A stretch of DNA of 7,460 nt, taken from NCBI GenBank assembly GCA_946481105.1, contig CAMLMM010000085.1:1-7460 (forward strand). Reading direction: 5' to 3'. This DNA comes from an uncultured Alphaproteobacteria bacterium (GTDB lineage: Bacteria; Pseudomonadota; Alphaproteobacteria; Micavibrionales; Micavibrionaceae). The notes under the pieces are model-generated. The model worked only from the letters and a program-made list of their open reading frames with translations, made no database searches and was not told where the DNA came from. A program made the position numbers and the translations under genes. This document shows, in pieces, positions 6,232 through 7,460 of this stretch. How positions within the stretch are numbered: position 1 is the stretch's first letter; the number at the start of each line of letters is the position of its first letter.

Positions 6232-6868
6232 AGAAATCCTTTTTCAAATGCTCCAGCAAGACATTGATGTCACCGCCGCCACGCTGGATGACAGAGGAAA
6301 AATCCGAACGCTGGGTCACGCCCATGCTGACACCGGAAACCAGCACATCGACAATTTTGTTGTTACCGCCCTTGCTGCGTACGCGCCAGTCGACCTGAAT
6401 ATTCTCGCCGCCATCGACAGGTACGATAAAAGATGTCACAAGGGTATCGGTATCGCTGATGGCGCGGGCCGATTTCACCTCAAACTTCTGGCCTTTATAA
6501 TCTCCGAAACGGTTCGCATAAACGGCGACCACCATTTTGCGGAACAAAGTCAGAAATTGTTGTTGTTGCGCCGGGGTGGCCGCATTCCAGTAACGGCCCA
6601 GCGTAAAACGGCCAATTGTGTCGAGATCAAAACTATTGTTCAGCAGCTTCCTGAATTCGGATTTTTTTTGTTCCTGGGTACTGTTGGCGTTTGACAGGAA
6701 GGTCAAACCGGCTTCGGCAGTTGATTTAACAAATTGCAGGGCACCACTGACTTTCGGATCGTTGGCTTTTGCTGCATCTTCCGCATGGGTGGCATGCGGC
6801 AGGGCCAGGGTCGCCATCACCAGGAAGGCGAGTAATGCTTGGGGCAAGGCAAGTAAACGCATATTCAT
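6230..6868 (-). CDS. mlaC: Periplasmic phospholipid-binding protein MlaC (Ttg2D family)
   Basis: The soluble periplasmic shuttle of the Mla system, carrying phospholipid between outer-membrane MlaA and the inner-membrane MlaFEDB transporter. From the chosen start it has 212 residues. The signal peptide has a short basic start, a hydrophobic core with L-L-A-F-L-V-M-A-T-L-A-L, and likely cleavage after A-T-H-A near residue 29. The mature part shows the family pattern: S-F-D-L-D-T-I-G-R-F-T-L-G-R-Y-W, then A-T-P-A-Q-Q-Q-Q-F-L-T-L-F, then V-Y-A-N-R-F-G-D-Y and the later V-D-W-R-V segment. The open frame allows an earlier ATG at 6886, but that has no ribosome binding site, whereas GGAAAG (plus 6873-6878) precedes the ATG codons at 6868 (4 nt) and 6862 (10 nt). 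Either could be the true start. It follows mlaA in the same direction with a terminator-like hairpin between them. The transporter genes mlaF, mlaE and mlaD are not in the window. Confidence 0.93.
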   Translation of the reverse strand: MNMRLLALPQALLAFLVMATLALPHATHAEDAAKANDPKVSGALQFVKSTAEAGLTFLSNANSTQEQKKSEFRKLLNNSFDLDTIGRFTLGRYWNAATPAQQQQFLTLFRKMVVAVYANRFGDYKGQKFEVKSARAISDTDTLVTSFIVPVDGGENIQVDWRVRSKGGNNKIVDVLVSGVSMGVTQRSDFSSVIQRGGGDINVLLEHLKKDF

Positions 6869-6920
6869 ATTTCTTTCCGTATTCATAAATAACAGTCAAA
6901 TCAATTAGACCAAAACAGTC

Positions 6921-6952
6921 TTAAAGAAAAGGCCCCTTTGGAGTCAGGGGCC
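6921..6952 (-). terminator. Terminator or attenuator between mlaA and mlaC
   Basis: GGCCCC (6931-6936) and GGGGCC (6947-6952) form a 6-bp all-GC stem with a 10-nt loop. Read on the minus strand, the stem is followed by TTTTCTTTAA (6930-6921), the layout of an intrinsic terminator. It lies 29 bp past the mlaA stop and about 50 bp before the mlaC start, so it may end mlaA transcripts or reduce read-through into mlaC. Confidence 0.75.
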
Positions 6953-6981
6953 AGATTCTTTTTCAGATATACCTCGATTTC

Positions 6982-7460
6982 TTAAGGGATATCTTCAAAT
7001 TTCTGATCAGCCTGTGCCCGGTCATGCACCAGAGCATCGCGACGCTGGGCATAAGTACTGCGAACTGCAGCATAGTAATCGACTGAATTACGCTTCAGGT
7101 CGCTGAGGACATCCAGCAATTCTTCACGTTTGTCGATGGATGCCACGGCGATGCGGCCATAGTAAAGCCCATCACGGTCAGTATTACGCATCCACAAATT
7201 CAGCGGATCGGTGTAGGCATCCACAACCATGCCGGTCGTATCACGCAAAGTGCTGGATCCAAACAACGGCAGCATCAGGTATGGACCGTTGCCAACCCCC
7301 CAGACGGCAAGAGTCTGGCCAAAATCTTCTTCTTTATATTTTACATTTTCTGCCCCGGCGACGTCAATCAGGCCACCCAGGCCCAGCAGAGTGTTCGCAA
7401 AGAAACGCGTCAGGTCATTTCCTGCCGCGGTGACGTTCCCCTGCAACAGATCGTTCGCGA
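6982..7460 (-). CDS. mlaA: Outer-membrane lipoprotein MlaA (VacJ), 3' part
   Basis: MlaA sits in the outer membrane and removes misplaced phospholipid from the outer leaflet, passing it to MlaC. The frame is open to the right edge, so the start and the lipoprotein signal are missing; about 158 codons are visible, roughly two thirds of a usual MlaA. Family marks include L-L-Q-G-N-V near the edge, R-F-F-A-N-T-L-L-G-L-G-G-L-I-D-V-A, the G-Q-T-L-A-V-W-G-V-G-N-G-P-Y segment, and M-L-P-L-F-G-S-S-T-L-R-D-T-T-G (around 7230-7275), which matches the conserved LPLxGPSxxRD motif with Ser in place of Pro. A TTG at 7444-7446 could be mistaken for a start, but homologous sequence continues upstream of it. 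The tail is charged and ends Q-K-F-E-D-I-P. It lies just upstream of mlaC, consistent with a shared pathway. Confidence 0.95.
   Translation of the reverse strand, partial: ANDLLQGNVTAAGNDLTRFFANTLLGLGGLIDVAGAENVKYKEEDFGQTLAVWGVGNGPYLMLPLFGSSTLRDTTGMVVDAYTDPLNLWMRNTDRDGLYYGRIAVASIDKREELLDVLSDLKRNSVDYYAAVRSTYAQRRDALVHDRAQADQKFEDIP

Noticed and set aside
6248..6694. 148-codon plus-strand open frame
   Set aside because: Antisense shadow of mlaC, which is a clear family member with a signal peptide.
7140..7433. 97-codon plus-strand open frame
   Set aside because: Antisense shadow of mlaA; low-complexity His/Arg/Cys-rich translation with no family character.
7444..7446. TTG as the start of mlaA
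   Set aside because: Conserved MlaA sequence continues upstream to the window edge and no ribosome binding site precedes the TTG; the gene is simply cut by the window.

Overview
The window looks like ordinary chromosomal DNA of an alphaproteobacterium with close to balanced base composition. The clues are a DUF6489-type small protein directly ahead of mnmE, a MnmE ending in the C-I-G-K tetrapeptide, and an adjacent MlaA/MlaC pair. A Micavibrio-like or Rhodospirillales-like lineage is possible, but I cannot fix the taxon from sequence alone. No tRNA, rRNA, insertion sequence, CRISPR array or phage gene is visible.

Layout, left to right. (1) The 3' end of a plus-strand gene whose cysteine and aromatic pattern recalls secreted DUF1554/endostatin-like (C-type-lectin-fold) C-termini. 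(2) A bidirectional terminator that overlaps that gene's stop codon and the stop codon of (3) def, peptide deformylase, on the minus strand. (4) A 402-bp gene-free divergent spacer with an AT-rich stretch and two mutually exclusive hairpins. (5) A membrane-anchored M23 murein endopeptidase of MepM type, plus strand. (6) Convergent with it, only 5 bp away, a large minus-strand gene for an unfamiliar protein with eight CxxC pairs on an almost perfect 11-residue period and a C-terminal membrane domain. (7) A 75-bp divergent promoter region, then a plus-strand pair, the DUF6489 gene and mnmE (tRNA wobble-uridine modification). (8) A second bidirectional terminator between mnmE and (9) mlaC on the minus strand. 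(10) A terminator-like hairpin, then the 3' part of mlaA, which runs off the right edge.

Most genes are cell-envelope or translation housekeeping: peptidoglycan hydrolysis (M23), outer-membrane lipid asymmetry (MlaA, MlaC), N-terminal Met deformylation (Def) and tRNA modification (MnmE). The item that stands out is the 8xCxxC membrane protein at 2788-4482. It looks like an expanded DnaJ/BSD2-type zinc-finger ladder without a J domain, tethered to the membrane. A near-identical 17-nt direct repeat at 33-bp offset suggests the ladder grew by tandem duplication of an 11-codon unit. I do not recognise the full architecture as a named family, and its function is unknown to me.
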